A stretch of 64,000 nt of DNA, from NCBI RefSeq assembly GCF_041521385.1, contig NZ_CP168006.1, positions 4,039,648 through 4,103,647 on the forward strand, in the 5' to 3' direction. Shown one piece after another: positions 54,857-63,545 of the stretch. Position 1 is the stretch's first letter; the number at the start of each line of letters is the position of its first letter. Source of the stretch: Alcaligenes faecalis. Lineage in GTDB: Bacteria > Pseudomonadota > Gammaproteobacteria > Burkholderiales > Burkholderiaceae_B. The translations under genes and the position numbers were made by a program. The notes under the pieces are model-generated. The model saw nothing but the letters and a program-made list of their open reading frames with translations, searched no databases and was not told the origin of the DNA.

Positions 54857-56485
54857 ATGCAACTAGACAGTTACCTCGAACTCTTTACCACTTTCTACGG
54901 GTGGGCTTTTGCCAATATTTTTGGCGAGATCGTGACCGGCACCGGCTTGGTCGTCATCCCTTTTCTGGTGGTAATTCTCAATGCCTGGCGCGAAGCTGGC
55001 CAGCGGGGAATGCAAGACATCGGCGTTATGGGGGTTATCAAAAGCGTACAAACGCAGCTCATCGTCATGTTATTTGTGATGTCGGTCTGCTTTTTCACTT
55101 CGCCCATCACAAGCCTAACGTATGCGCGCTTGTCGTACGTGCCTCCTCCTTCGATTGATAACCCTAACCCTGTAGAGGCAACGCCTGGAGCCAGTGGCAG
55201 CACCTACGATACGGCACTACGCGATGCTATTGATGGAAGCATGAGCCAGGCCAGCGGGCTGAGTAACGTGCCCCTATGGTGGTATTCCATCATGTCCATC
55301 AGCTCTGGGATAAACAATGCCTTTCGCAATGGCATGAATAATTCTGGATCTGATATGCGGGTTCTGGAGGATATGGCCAAGAATGCCACAATCGAAGACC
55401 CCGCCTTGCTCGGTGATGTGCAACGCTTCTATAGCGAATGCTTTATCCCGGCACGCAGTCAGTATCTGCGCAGCGATCGCAGCAGAATCAGTGCATCAGG
55501 TGCCTCGATCTTGGCAGAATCTAATACCGACTATGGGCCAACTGATGTGGATTGGATGGGCAGCCAGTTTTTCAGAACTGAGCCTGGGTATTACGCCTCC
55601 ATGCGCAGCCGTGCTCCAGTAACTGGTTTTGCGATCGATTACTCCCGCGATACTGAGTACTACGACCCATCGAGCAACGTGGACCCACAAGTTACTGGTG
55701 CCGTAAACCCAGAGTTTGGACGTCCAACCTGCAAGCAATGGTGGGAGGATCAGCTACGAGAAAAGCTGATCGATGGCAGCCCAGGTGTTCGAGCGTTCGC
55801 ATCCAGAGCGGCGAACGTTCTCACCTTTACGTCGTTCGACAAACAAAAGGATGAAGTGGCTCGTTTGGCGTCAACCGCAGCCAATCCAGTCTTTGTTGAT
55901 TTCGACCAGATGATGGGCACCCCTTATGACGCTGCTACAGTCGCAGGACGAACGATAACGGGCGCTGGGAGCACGCTCGGTGTAGGAGGCGCAGCTTTCA
56001 TGGCCAGCATGGCATGGATGCCATTGGTGACCTCGTTACCGATGATCCAGGCATTGGTTCTCATGGGTATCTACGCGTTTCTTCCCTTGGCCACCTTGGT
56101 CAGCGGCTTCAGTCTTCGGGTGTTGTTCTTAGGAGCCATGGCCATTCTTACCATCAAAATGTGGGCATCGATGTGGTACATCGCCACCTGGATCGACGGT
56201 CACCTAATCAACGCCATGTACCCTGGCGCTCTGGGCAATATATTTGTTCAAGAAGCCATGATGATCGGCAAAGGAGCGATTCCAGCAGGCTATAAACGAA
56301 TGGTTCTAAATACGATATTGCTGTCACTGTATGTCGGATTACCGATCATTTGGTCTTCGATGATGGCGTGGGCCGGGCTAAAAGTGGCGGGTGGTATCGA
56401 TAAAATGGTAAGCGAGGGAGGAAACGGAGCAGCCAACTCGGGACGAATTCCATTGTTAGGGAAAATGTTTGGAGGGAAGAAATAA
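54857..56485 (+). CDS. traG: ICE conjugal transfer protein, TraG N-terminal domain
   Basis: 542-aa polytopic membrane protein. N-terminal helices (about residues 10-45 and 63-90) enclose SYLELFTTFYGWAFANIFGEIVTG, the TraG-N start, and a large periplasmic loop leads to another helix group (about 380-500), including WMPLVTSLPMIQALVLMGIYAFLPLATLVSGF and MWASMWYIATWIDGHLINAM. TraG-N proteins stabilise mating pairs and carry out entry exclusion in F-like systems. GTGGGGGAA precedes the start. It is the last gene of the continuous transfer operon. Confidence 0.87.
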   Translation: MQLDSYLELFTTFYGWAFANIFGEIVTGTGLVVIPFLVVILNAWREAGQRGMQDIGVMGVIKSVQTQLIVMLFVMSVCFFTSPITSLTYARLSYVPPPSIDNPNPVEATPGASGSTYDTALRDAIDGSMSQASGLSNVPLWWYSIMSISSGINNAFRNGMNNSGSDMRVLEDMAKNATIEDPALLGDVQRFYSECFIPARSQYLRSDRSRISASGASILAESNTDYGPTDVDWMGSQFFRTEPGYYASMRSRAPVTGFAIDYSRDTEYYDPSSNVDPQVTGAVNPEFGRPTCKQWWEDQLREKLIDGSPGVRAFASRAANVLTFTSFDKQKDEVARLASTAANPVFVDFDQMMGTPYDAATVAGRTITGAGSTLGVGGAAFMASMAWMPLVTSLPMIQALVLMGIYAFLPLATLVSGFSLRVLFLGAMAILTIKMWASMWYIATWIDGHLINAMYPGALGNIFVQEAMMIGKGAIPAGYKRMVLNTILLSLYVGLPIIWSSMMAWAGLKVAGGIDKMVSEGGNGAANSGRIPLLGKMFGGKK

Positions 56486-56528
56486 AAACTCAATACTTTC
56501 TGAGACTAAGTAGACACAAATCACCTCT

Positions 56529-56570
56529 AGTTCTAGGAAATCCATACAATTCCTAGAACTTTCTTTACTT
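56529..56570 (+). terminator. Terminator at the end of the transfer operon
   Basis: AGTTCTAGGAA (56529-56539) and TTCCTAGAACT (56550-56560) form a perfect 11-bp stem with a 10-base loop, followed by TTCTTTACTT. The rest of the gap to 56,803 (about 230 bases) shows no gene. Confidence 0.7.
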
Positions 56571-56803
56571 GGGTAAGTCCAGGCCTGACCTGCCCAAACT
56601 ACCGGAACTGTAAAGTAGGAAACGCCCCGGCTTAGACGCTTAGCTCGCTGTTGAGCGCCCGTTCACCCGCCAATACTCCCTAGCCTTATTTTGTATGGTC
56701 ATCCAGCGCACAGCAAGTCTCTGTACCTCAAAGCGGCGTTAGGCTGCTACCTTCGTTCCTACACAGCTACAATTGGGCATTTACAACAAAGGAAGTCCTT
56801 AAG

Positions 56804-58135
56804 ATGCTCCGGACTGTAAGTCTGTTCAGTGGGTGTGGGGGCCTCGACTACGCCTTCCAGTCCAAAGGGTTCGACCTCGTGTTTGCGGCTGACAACGATC
56901 CCAAGGCGATCGAGGTCTATCGGCGCAACGTAGATGAGCGAGCCTACGTTTACGATGTGGTATCGGCTGAATTCCATGAGGCTATCGAAAAGATCGGTCA
57001 ATGCGACGTTGTACTGGGAGGGTTTCCCTGTCAAGGCTTCTCCAAGGCTGGCCCAAAACGAGCAGATGACGAACGCAATGCTCTCTATCAGGAGATGAAG
57101 CGAGCAGTCGCGGCACTTAAACCGACAATCTTTATTGCCGAGAATGTCGATGGGCTGCACCAAAATTTTGGCGGGCATTATCTGAAATCAATTATTAACG
57201 ACTTTGCCGACCTGGGTTATTCCGTTGAATTCAAAATTCTCGACGCTGCAGCTTTCGGTGTGCCTCAGCACCGTAGAAGAATAATCTTTGTCGGAACCAA
57301 GTTCGAGTCTCACCACTCCTTTCATTGGCCTCAGCCAACACACGCGGCTAAATCCCGTAACGGAGAATTCTCAATCGTAAATGACGCACTGTCATTATGG
57401 GATACTGAAAATACGGCGAGTGTGCTTGCACCACCAGTCACTATGCATGACGCAATTAGCGACCTTGTTACGCTAGGCGGTGTTTCCGACCATGCCGTTA
57501 TCAAAAAATGGCCAGAAAAGTATGAACACGTGTTCCGAGCCATTGGACCAGGTCAAAAACTTTGCAATGTACGACACGCTGCAACTGCTGTTTATACGTG
57601 GAACATACCTGAGGCTTTCGGTTACGTAACGGTACGCCAAAAAAAAATCTTAGAGACTATTGGCTTAAACCGTAGGCACAAGCAATACGGCGACATACCG
57701 AACGGAAACCCTTTGTCTTTAGAAGTTATACAGGAATTGTCCGGCTTATCAGAAATTAACTGTGACGAAATAGATGATTTATTGACCAAAAACTATATCA
57801 AGGAAGTAGCTGGAAAATATGATCTGAAGGGTGCTATGTTCAATTCCGGCCTCTTTAAGCGTCCGGATTGGAATGAACCGTCCCCCACAGTTCTTACTAT
57901 ATTTGATAACCCGCGCTATTTTCTTCATCCTTCCGAAAATAGACCCTTAAGCTTACGCGAATGTGCCCGACTGCAAAGCTTCCCTGATAGTTTTATTTTC
58001 TCACAAGGCGATGAGGCGTCTTTAAAAGCGGGCTACAGATTGGTCGGCAACGCGGTGCCCCCATTGCTTGGACAACATCTCGCGATATCTGTTAAAAACT
58101 ATGTCGAACAATCTAAAGGAAAGGTCACTCAGTGA
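56804..58135 (+). CDS. DNA (cytosine-5-)-methyltransferase
   Basis: C5-methyltransferase of 443 aa. Motif I is SLFSGCGGLDYAF, IV is GGFPCQGFSKAG with catalytic Cys, VI is ENVDGL, VIII is AAFGVPQHRRRIIFVG, IX/X is LRECARLQSFP with RLVGNAVPPLLGQ. The target-recognition region between VIII and IX contains a helical, winged-helix-like insert (VTVRQKKILETIGLNRRHKQYGDIPNGNPLSLEVIQELSGLSEINCDEIDDLL). AAAGGAAG precedes the start. The stop overlaps the next gene (GTGA). GC drops relative to the tra genes, suggesting a transferred cassette. Recognition sequence unknown. Confidence 0.93.
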   Translation: MLRTVSLFSGCGGLDYAFQSKGFDLVFAADNDPKAIEVYRRNVDERAYVYDVVSAEFHEAIEKIGQCDVVLGGFPCQGFSKAGPKRADDERNALYQEMKRAVAALKPTIFIAENVDGLHQNFGGHYLKSIINDFADLGYSVEFKILDAAAFGVPQHRRRIIFVGTKFESHHSFHWPQPTHAAKSRNGEFSIVNDALSLWDTENTASVLAPPVTMHDAISDLVTLGGVSDHAVIKKWPEKYEHVFRAIGPGQKLCNVRHAATAVYTWNIPEAFGYVTVRQKKILETIGLNRRHKQYGDIPNGNPLSLEVIQELSGLSEINCDEIDDLLTKNYIKEVAGKYDLKGAMFNSGLFKRPDWNEPSPTVLTIFDNPRYFLHPSENRPLSLRECARLQSFPDSFIFSQGDEASLKAGYRLVGNAVPPLLGQHLAISVKNYVEQSKGKVTQ

Positions 58136-59796
58136 AACTAAATGAACAACAAAAATCAGTTCCAGAATGGCTTGGTGAGTTTGACGTATGGGTAACACCA
58201 TCGCTAACTGATTTAAAAGATACTAGAAAATTTAAGGATGTATTAAGTAGCGTTGTAGACGTTTTCGATACCCTCGGCCCAATTGTGGCTGACTTTAAAG
58301 ATCCGTCGGTAGTTTCCACTGCGGGAATAGCCGAGGCTTATACAGCGTTAGTATGCTCACGGATAGAGCAGCGCTCAGAAAGTGCGTCTAAAAGCACTCC
58401 GGAGGGCATCGCACTCACAGCGCTTCAGGCTTTTGCATCAGCACTTTTCATCGTAACAGGCAAATCAGACAACAATCACAAATGTCAGTTTCCACTCTAC
58501 CTAAAGAACCAGTTGGGTTGGACATCTCTGCCCACTCGTAAAAAAACACGTGGGAAGGTTGAGATTGTTGAGCAAGCTATACCGAGGGTGCTGAAGTCGG
58601 ACGTATATATGGCACGCGTTGCGGCGTTGCTCGTCGAATTTGAAGACGGCGGTATGACTCCTGATGTCAATCCATGCCGCCAAATCGCCACTCAATTATT
58701 GAATCAATTCGTAGAGTTTGTTCTGGCTGGCGATCATGCTCGGGAGCAATTTACTGTCCTTACTCAAAGCTATTGGCAATTAAAGCAAAGTGGTAAAGCA
58801 GCCAGCGCTTTACTCGCACCTCTCGTTGCATTTCAAGTGAGAGGTTCGGTGTCTGCATCAGGAGGCCATGAACCAGAAGATCGGCTGAGGCGTTATATGC
58901 TGGACTGGGGCCTTAGGTCCGATGTTGATTTCAACAGAACTGATGTCGTGCTTGACGTCGAAGCTGGGAGACTTGAAGAGACTGACCTTCCTCCAGACGC
59001 TGCTGATGCAGAGGAATCTGCAAACCAAGACAAAAAAACCCGCGCATTTGATTTCGTCTTACCATTTCGGGTCGACGGCTGGAGTCCGCGCCTATTTGTT
59101 CAATCTCAATTTTACGCAGGTGACTCGGGCAGTGTTTCCCACAAGAATGTTGACCAAACAGATACATCTCGTTTGAACGCCGAGGCTGTTATGGCTAGAT
59201 CTTGGTCCAATTCGCCCGGTCCATTATTTTTAGAGTATGTTGATGGAGCAGGCTATTCATCTGCACTTGCGGGGGATTTGAGGAAAATACTTTCGAAGTC
59301 TACTACAGACGATTTTTTCCAAATTCGAAGTGCTGCTATTCGCTTACGCCGTAAGCTACAGCAGATTGGTTTCCTGACGCCTCTCGAGATTGCACACGCC
59401 ATTATCCGTACACAGGGCCAGAAAGATGGCGTTATAAATCTTCTGTCTAAAGAGGGCTACACCCCCGTCGAGATCTCTAGAGCAATCACAGTCTCCATAC
59501 AGACAGGTTTAGTCAAAACTGTTGACCAAGAGACTATCGCAGTTAATGTGGAGGGCGAAGATACAGTTCGCAGATATCTTTTGCTCGATTTAATCGCGAA
59601 TTCGGGAAAGACTTTTGATTCTGCAGTCGGGTTGCAAGGAGTTGTACTTGTGCCAGGCTTTGGACCATATTTTGGTGCGGAACTGGAAATGCTTGGTGTG
59701 CTTATAGAAACTGATATACCTGGAGTTTGGCGCACATCGACATTCACCGCTGATCTGAAATGGTTGTGCTCGGTAGGTTTCGTTATCCTACGATAA
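58132..59796 (+). CDS. Uncharacterised protein coupled to cytosine methyltransferase, probable restriction endonuclease
   Basis: 554 aa, unrecognised. It overlaps the methyltransferase stop by four bases, the usual layout of a type II restriction pair. A PD-(D/E)XK-like nuclease core is suggested: EPEDRLRRYMLDWGLRSDVDF near residues 247-268, Asp307 in RAFDFVLPF and Gln324-x-Gln326 in LFVQSQFYAGDSGSVSHKN. The canonical ExK is replaced by QxQ; BglII-type enzymes use an ExQ variant. A helix-turn-helix-like region follows at about 415-470, PLEIAHAIIRTQGQKDGVINLLSKEGYTPVEISRAITVS. Low GC. Not homologous by eye to any family I can name. Confidence 0.55.
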   Translation: MKLNEQQKSVPEWLGEFDVWVTPSLTDLKDTRKFKDVLSSVVDVFDTLGPIVADFKDPSVVSTAGIAEAYTALVCSRIEQRSESASKSTPEGIALTALQAFASALFIVTGKSDNNHKCQFPLYLKNQLGWTSLPTRKKTRGKVEIVEQAIPRVLKSDVYMARVAALLVEFEDGGMTPDVNPCRQIATQLLNQFVEFVLAGDHAREQFTVLTQSYWQLKQSGKAASALLAPLVAFQVRGSVSASGGHEPEDRLRRYMLDWGLRSDVDFNRTDVVLDVEAGRLEETDLPPDAADAEESANQDKKTRAFDFVLPFRVDGWSPRLFVQSQFYAGDSGSVSHKNVDQTDTSRLNAEAVMARSWSNSPGPLFLEYVDGAGYSSALAGDLRKILSKSTTDDFFQIRSAAIRLRRKLQQIGFLTPLEIAHAIIRTQGQKDGVINLLSKEGYTPVEISRAITVSIQTGLVKTVDQETIAVNVEGEDTVRRYLLLDLIANSGKTFDSAVGLQGVVLVPGFGPYFGAELEMLGVLIETDIPGVWRTSTFTADLKWLCSVGFVILR

Positions 59797-59905
59797 CTCT
59801 TTATTCAAATACGTGGGCCTGTCAGCGATTTCGTATTACGCTATAAAAATAGAATTTTTGACAGCCCCACCCCTGGCCCTTTAAATTAGTACCCGCTAAG
59901 CCAAA

Positions 59906-60115
59906 TTATTCACGATCTCCCCAGTAGAACTCCCAACTAGGATCCATCCGATCCAATGGATCGGGGACTTCTGGTGCGGCCATGTTGTTCCGATTTTCCC
60001 TGCTACTTGAATTCATCAACAACAGGAAGAAATCAACTGCGAGCATCATTCCTATCCATGCCACTCGGCCAAGAAAAATACTTCCATGTCGAGCTAGTTT
60101 CAGAGCATATTTCAT
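59906..60115 (-). CDS. Hypothetical small membrane protein
   Basis: 69-aa protein with one helix (GRVAWIGMMLAVDFFLLLM, about residues 16-34) and a polar, acidic C-terminal tail PEVPDPLDRMDPSWEFYWGDRE. Unrecognised. It lies downstream of the MazEF pair on the same strand, with a 27-base gap after the toxin stop, and may belong to that transcript. No function known. Confidence 0.55.
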   Translation of the reverse strand: MKYALKLARHGSIFLGRVAWIGMMLAVDFFLLLMNSSSRENRNNMAAPEVPDPLDRMDPSWEFYWGDRE

Positions 60116-60142
60116 ATACCTCAGCCCTCATCACACTCTGTA

Positions 60143-60469
60143 TTACTTAGCGATTCCCAAGAAAACAGCAAGGCACCGTTCAATTTCTACCAGTGTATCA
60201 GCACTAACAGATCCAAAGGCTTGGCCAATCTTATCCCGTTTAACAGTCAACGCCTTATCAATCATGATTTGCGAAGGTTTTTGTAGACCATTTTCTAGGT
60301 CTGGCTGAATGCTAATGCGCAATAAGGGCGCATTCACAATTGTGCTGGTTACTGGGAGCACTGTGACCGAGGAATGGGCAGCGAACAAATCCGCTTGGAT
60401 CACTAATGCAGGCCGAGGCTTTCCAAAATCCCCTTGCATTGCAACAGTAACTAGATCCCCACGTCTCAT
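60143..60469 (-). CDS. Type II toxin, MazF/PemK family
   Basis: 108-aa mRNA interferase, MRRGDLVTVAMQGDFGKPRPALVIQADLF at the N-terminus with the SH3-like fold pattern; HSSVTVLPVTSTIVNAPLLRISIQP and LQKPSQIMIDKALTVKRDKIGQAFGSVS are the usual second half. It cleaves mRNA ribosome-independently in this family. Start at 60469 overlaps the antitoxin stop as ATGA; an ATG three codons earlier is unlikely. The pair probably stabilises the element in the host. Confidence 0.9.
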   Translation of the reverse strand: MRRGDLVTVAMQGDFGKPRPALVIQADLFAAHSSVTVLPVTSTIVNAPLLRISIQPDLENGLQKPSQIMIDKALTVKRDKIGQAFGSVSADTLVEIERCLAVFLGIAK

Positions 60470-60684
60470 TCTGTCCAACCATCCAGGTCAGCCAGAGCCT
60501 CATCCATAAAATGTTCTGTATCCACATCGGTCTTGTCTGCCTTGGCTACCCGCTGCGCCTGGCGGCGGCATTCCGCCGCAAAATCGGGCCGACGTGTATC
60601 AGGCACCCAAAGCTGCACTGGGCGCAATCCTGCTTGCCGGAGGGAATCCCGGTGCTTCTGAACTCTCGCGTTTACATTTGCCAT
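60466..60684 (-). CDS. Antitoxin, MazE/DUF3018 family
   Basis: 72-aa antitoxin with the DUF3018-type N-terminus RVQKHRDSLRQAGLRPVQLWVPDTRRPDFAAECRRQAQRVA, an N-terminal DNA-binding region, and a C-terminal acidic tail (HFMDEALADLDGWTE) that would bind the toxin. Start 60684 follows a GGAGGTCAAG site. Stop overlaps the mazF start. Autorepression of the operon is usual in this family. Confidence 0.88.
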   Translation of the reverse strand: MANVNARVQKHRDSLRQAGLRPVQLWVPDTRRPDFAAECRRQAQRVAKADKTDVDTEHFMDEALADLDGWTE

Positions 60685-60845
60685 CTTGACCTCCATAACT
60701 ATGCACTTATAGTACGGCCATTACCCGTTACATGCAACATGCTTCGACAGTTGTATGCAACGCAAAGACAAGGCCCCTTGAGTTCGTGATCGATAGCCCA
60801 GCGTCCCCCGCTCAAGCCGAAACAGCCATCAATTACATCACCCCA

Positions 60846-61217
60846 TCAACGGAGCTTGCTTCGTGCCTGCTGGTTCCGCTCTTGCATCACCTGCATTACT
60901 TCCTCATGGGTGTACAACCTGGCATTGGGATCACTGACTTCACCCAGAGCTTCTTCAACCTCGCGGGCCATCCGCTCGTATTCCTCCGGCCATAGCACCT
61001 GCTCCATGCACAGCGACGCCTGCCCCAGCAAGTGCAGCAGGCCGAACAACCGCATGTCGTTGGTCGCGACGATATGATCCCGAATCCGTACCTGTATTGC
61101 TACGCTGGCTTGGTGTGCCGCAGGCGTGGCCGTCCCTTCGTAGTCGGTTGGGAATTCCGTTTCCTCAGCAATCCGTGCCCAAATGCTGGCCAGGGCCTCA
61201 ATGTTGGATGTACTCAT
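60846..61217 (-). CDS. Hypothetical helical protein
   Basis: 123-aa, mostly helical and acidic protein, unrecognised. It begins MSTSNIEALASIWARIAEETEFP and contains RLFGLLHLLGQASLCMEQVLWPEEYERMAREVEEALGEVSDPNARLYTHEEVMQVMQERNQQ. A longer form from 61271 is possible. It is divergent from the SprT-like gene and on the same strand as the MazEF pair, 160 bases upstream of it. Confidence 0.6.
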   Translation of the reverse strand: MSTSNIEALASIWARIAEETEFPTDYEGTATPAAHQASVAIQVRIRDHIVATNDMRLFGLLHLLGQASLCMEQVLWPEEYERMAREVEEALGEVSDPNARLYTHEEVMQVMQERNQQARSKLR

Positions 61218-61317
61218 TTCATTCCATATAGACTTTAAAAAAACTGCAATTTCAGGAGCACGAGATCTCACGCGGTGACTAGTTTAACTGTCTCCAATCT
61301 CAAATTCGGCCAATGCT

Positions 61318-61350
61318 TTGACGCCAAATGTAGTGTATTGTGCAATACAA
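61318..61350 (+). promoter_or_regulatory. Promoter and palindromic operator of the SprT-like gene
   Basis: -35 TTGACG (61318-61323), 17-base spacer, -10 TGCAAT (61341-61346). The palindrome TGTATTG-TG-CAATACA (61334-61349) overlaps the -10 and so could block it when bound. The same 13-base core TGTATTGTGCAAT lies at 35,609, upstream of the transfer operon. Confidence 0.6.
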
Positions 61351-61370
61351 ATTCATGCTTTAAGACCACC

Positions 61371-62177
61371 ATGAACATGAAAACGGCGCCGACCCATCAA
61401 ACATATACCGAGCTGCAACAAGCCTACGATCATTTTAATACCGCCCTATTCGACGGTAGGTTGCCTAACTGTTTGATTACTTTGCAACGCGAGAAACGCT
61501 CAATGGGCTACTTCTCAAGCCAGCGATTTGTCGATGCTCAAGGCACCTATACAGACGAAATAGCGATGAACCCGGCCTACTTTGCCGTCATGCCCTTGAT
61601 CGAAACCATGCAAACTTTGGTACATGAAATGTGCCATCTCTGGCAATTCCATTTCGGCAAGCCTGGGCGTGGCAGGTATCACAATGAAGAGTGGGCCTCG
61701 AAGATGGAAGCGATTGGACTGATGCCCTCTTCGACTGGCCAACCTGGTGGCGCTCGCACTGGCCAACTCATGGCTGATTATGCGATTGAGGATGGCAAAT
61801 TTGTGAAAGCATGCGCCGATCTGCTCACCCAGTCATTTTGTCTGACCTGGTACGATCGCTTTTCACATGCCGACGCACCTCGTAGCGCCGCTGAGCGCTT
61901 GGACAGCTCAGTAGGAGGTGGAGCCCCTCCATACATCGCGCTTCCAGCACTCACTCAAGCCTTGGCCTCCAGTGCCTCCTCAACGAGCAACGCCGCCCAT
62001 GGCGACGAGAGTGTGCCGATAAAACCCACCGGCAATTCAAACCGTTGGAAGTACGTCTGCCCATGCGGCACAAGCGTCTGGGGTAAACCAAAGTTGAAGA
62101 TTATCTGCGGATCCTGTGAAAGCACATTCACATCGCCGGACGCCGCACGACTAAACGCCAACAACGAATCGGCCTAG
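61371..62177 (+). CDS. SprT-like zinc metalloprotease
   Basis: 268-aa protein. Residues 9-130 form a SprT-like domain with the metal motif HEMCH (85-89) in TLVHEMCHLWQFHFGKPGRGRYHNEEWASKMEAIGL; HNEEW supplies further conserved residues. A long Ala/Ser linker precedes a C-terminal zinc ribbon, CPCG then CGSC, typical of SprT/SPRTN-like proteins. SprT-like genes recur in ICEs of this kind but their target is unknown. Start 61371 follows the operator by 21 bases; an ATG at 61377 is possible. Confidence 0.87.
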   Translation: MNMKTAPTHQTYTELQQAYDHFNTALFDGRLPNCLITLQREKRSMGYFSSQRFVDAQGTYTDEIAMNPAYFAVMPLIETMQTLVHEMCHLWQFHFGKPGRGRYHNEEWASKMEAIGLMPSSTGQPGGARTGQLMADYAIEDGKFVKACADLLTQSFCLTWYDRFSHADAPRSAAERLDSSVGGGAPPYIALPALTQALASSASSTSNAAHGDESVPIKPTGNSNRWKYVCPCGTSVWGKPKLKIICGSCESTFTSPDAARLNANNESA

Positions 62178-62203
62178 AATTGATTTAAAGGCTTGTCAAG
62201 TCG

Positions 62204-62231
62204 AAACCCTTGGTTATGTGCCCAAGGGTTT
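62204..62231 (+). terminator. Hairpin after the SprT-like gene
   Basis: AAACCCTTGG (62204-62213) and CCAAGGGTTT (62222-62231) form a perfect 10-bp stem around an 8-base loop, 27 bases after the stop. No extended T-run follows, so it may be a weak terminator. Confidence 0.55.
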
Positions 62232-62269
62232 GAACAGACACACACTTCATGCGGCCCTACAGTGGCCAC

Positions 62270-62758
62270 ATGGACCCATTCGACACCCCTCCCCCACTAT
62301 CGCAGGCTGCTGCCAGCCACATTGCGCCTCCTGCATCCACGCGAGAGACAGAACTTATCTGGGTAGGCACAGAAGGCCAGCTCATCAATGCGGGCTGGTT
62401 CATTGTCGCTATCCTGTTCTGCTGGACAGTCATTCCTGTCCTGTGGGCGATCTACCGATACCTTAAGGTTGCCAATCATCGCTATGAACTGACGAACCAA
62501 CGCCTACTGGAATACAGCGGGATCCTCGTCAAACGTGTCGAAACCCTGGAGTTATACCGGGTAAAAGACATCGCCGTTTCCGGCACCCTCTTTCAAGCCC
62601 TGTTTGGCCGTGGCCGTGTCGTTTTGCAAACCACTGACGCCTCGACGCCGACCGTGCACATCAGCGCGATCGCTAGCCCTCAGCACGTCTCCCAACTTAT
62701 TCGTGACGCGGTCGAACAATGCCGTGTCGCCCGAGGCGTTCGCGCCTTTGATTACTGA
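62270..62758 (+). CDS. PH-domain (DUF304/bPH2) membrane protein
   Basis: 162-aa protein: a 25-residue Pro/Ser/Thr-rich lead, one hydrophobic helix (AGWFIVAILFCWTVIPVLWAIYRYL, about residues 41-65), then a domain NHRYELTNQRLLEYSGILVKRVETLELYRVKDIAVSGTLFQALFGRGRVVLQTTDASTPTVHI typical of bacterial PH (bPH2) proteins. ATG at 62270 was preferred to 62249. It lies 21 bases upstream of the DsbC-like gene. Function in the ICE is unknown. Confidence 0.85.
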   Translation: MDPFDTPPPLSQAAASHIAPPASTRETELIWVGTEGQLINAGWFIVAILFCWTVIPVLWAIYRYLKVANHRYELTNQRLLEYSGILVKRVETLELYRVKDIAVSGTLFQALFGRGRVVLQTTDASTPTVHISAIASPQHVSQLIRDAVEQCRVARGVRAFDY

Positions 62759-62779
62759 CAACCAGGATTCTTCCGAACC

Positions 62780-63523
62780 ATGCTTACCTCAACCTACTCC
62801 CCTTCTTCTTTGCTGATTCGCCTGGCAGCCAGTTCAAGCCTTAGCCTGGGACTGGCCACAGCGTCCTGGGCTCAAGGCGTACCGTCTGACGTGCAAGCAG
62901 CTATTGAGGAACACACTCAAGGTTCTGTCCCCATCGATAGCATCTCAACCACGCCTATTGCCGGCATGTACCAGGTCGTCAGTGGCAACGAGATTTTCTA
63001 TAGCGACTCAACCGGACGGTACGCATTTGTCGGGGGGGCCCTCATGGACATGAAAGACCGCCGTGACGTGACCGCACCAGCCCTTGAAAAGCTCAACGCG
63101 ATCCCATGGGAATCACTACCGCTGAGTCAAGCCATTGTGCAGGTCCATGGCAACGGACAACGCAAGATGGCCGTCTTTGAGGATCCGCTCTGCCCCATCT
63201 GCCGCGTGTTCACAAAATTCGTCGATCAGCTTGAAAACGTAACGGTCTATCGATTTGTCTTTCCCGTTATTGACCCGCAATCAGCCCCCATCGCCCGCAA
63301 AGCCTGGTGTTCACCAGACCGAAACACTGCTTGGAGCATGGTCATGAATGGTCGAAATATTGATGGCCGTGAGGACTGCGACATTTCTGGTCTGGTGGAG
63401 ATTTTAATGTTTGGAGAAGCAAACAATATCGCTAACACACCTACAGTTATATTGGGCAACGGAAAGCGGTTAGTTGGCGCAACACCTCCAGAGCAATTTA
63501 TTGCAGAATTAGATGCTTCTTAA
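62780..63523 (+). CDS. Exported DsbC-like thiol:disulfide interchange protein
   Basis: 247-aa periplasmic protein with a signal peptide (residues 1-32, ending SWAQG). An N-terminal dimerisation-like region leads to the thioredoxin-fold core with CPIC (Cys138, Cys141) in FEDPLCPICRVFTKF, and the cis-proline segment NIANTPTVILGNGKRL. Additional cysteines (KAWCSP, EDCDI) match DsbC. It would isomerise disulfides in the Cys-rich TraU/TIGR03756 channel proteins; this is inferred. AGGATTCTTCCGAACC precedes ATG. Confidence 0.88.
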   Translation: MLTSTYSPSSLLIRLAASSSLSLGLATASWAQGVPSDVQAAIEEHTQGSVPIDSISTTPIAGMYQVVSGNEIFYSDSTGRYAFVGGALMDMKDRRDVTAPALEKLNAIPWESLPLSQAIVQVHGNGQRKMAVFEDPLCPICRVFTKFVDQLENVTVYRFVFPVIDPQSAPIARKAWCSPDRNTAWSMVMNGRNIDGREDCDISGLVEILMFGEANNIANTPTVILGNGKRLVGATPPEQFIAELDAS

Positions 63524-63545
63524 AAAAAAGCAAAAGGAATAGGAA

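Noticed and set aside
56738..56744. GTTAGGC, like the core of an integron attC site, upstream of the methyltransferase gene
   Set aside because: No matching RYYYAAC partner or attC-like imperfect dyad is present, so the cassette is not an integron gene cassette.
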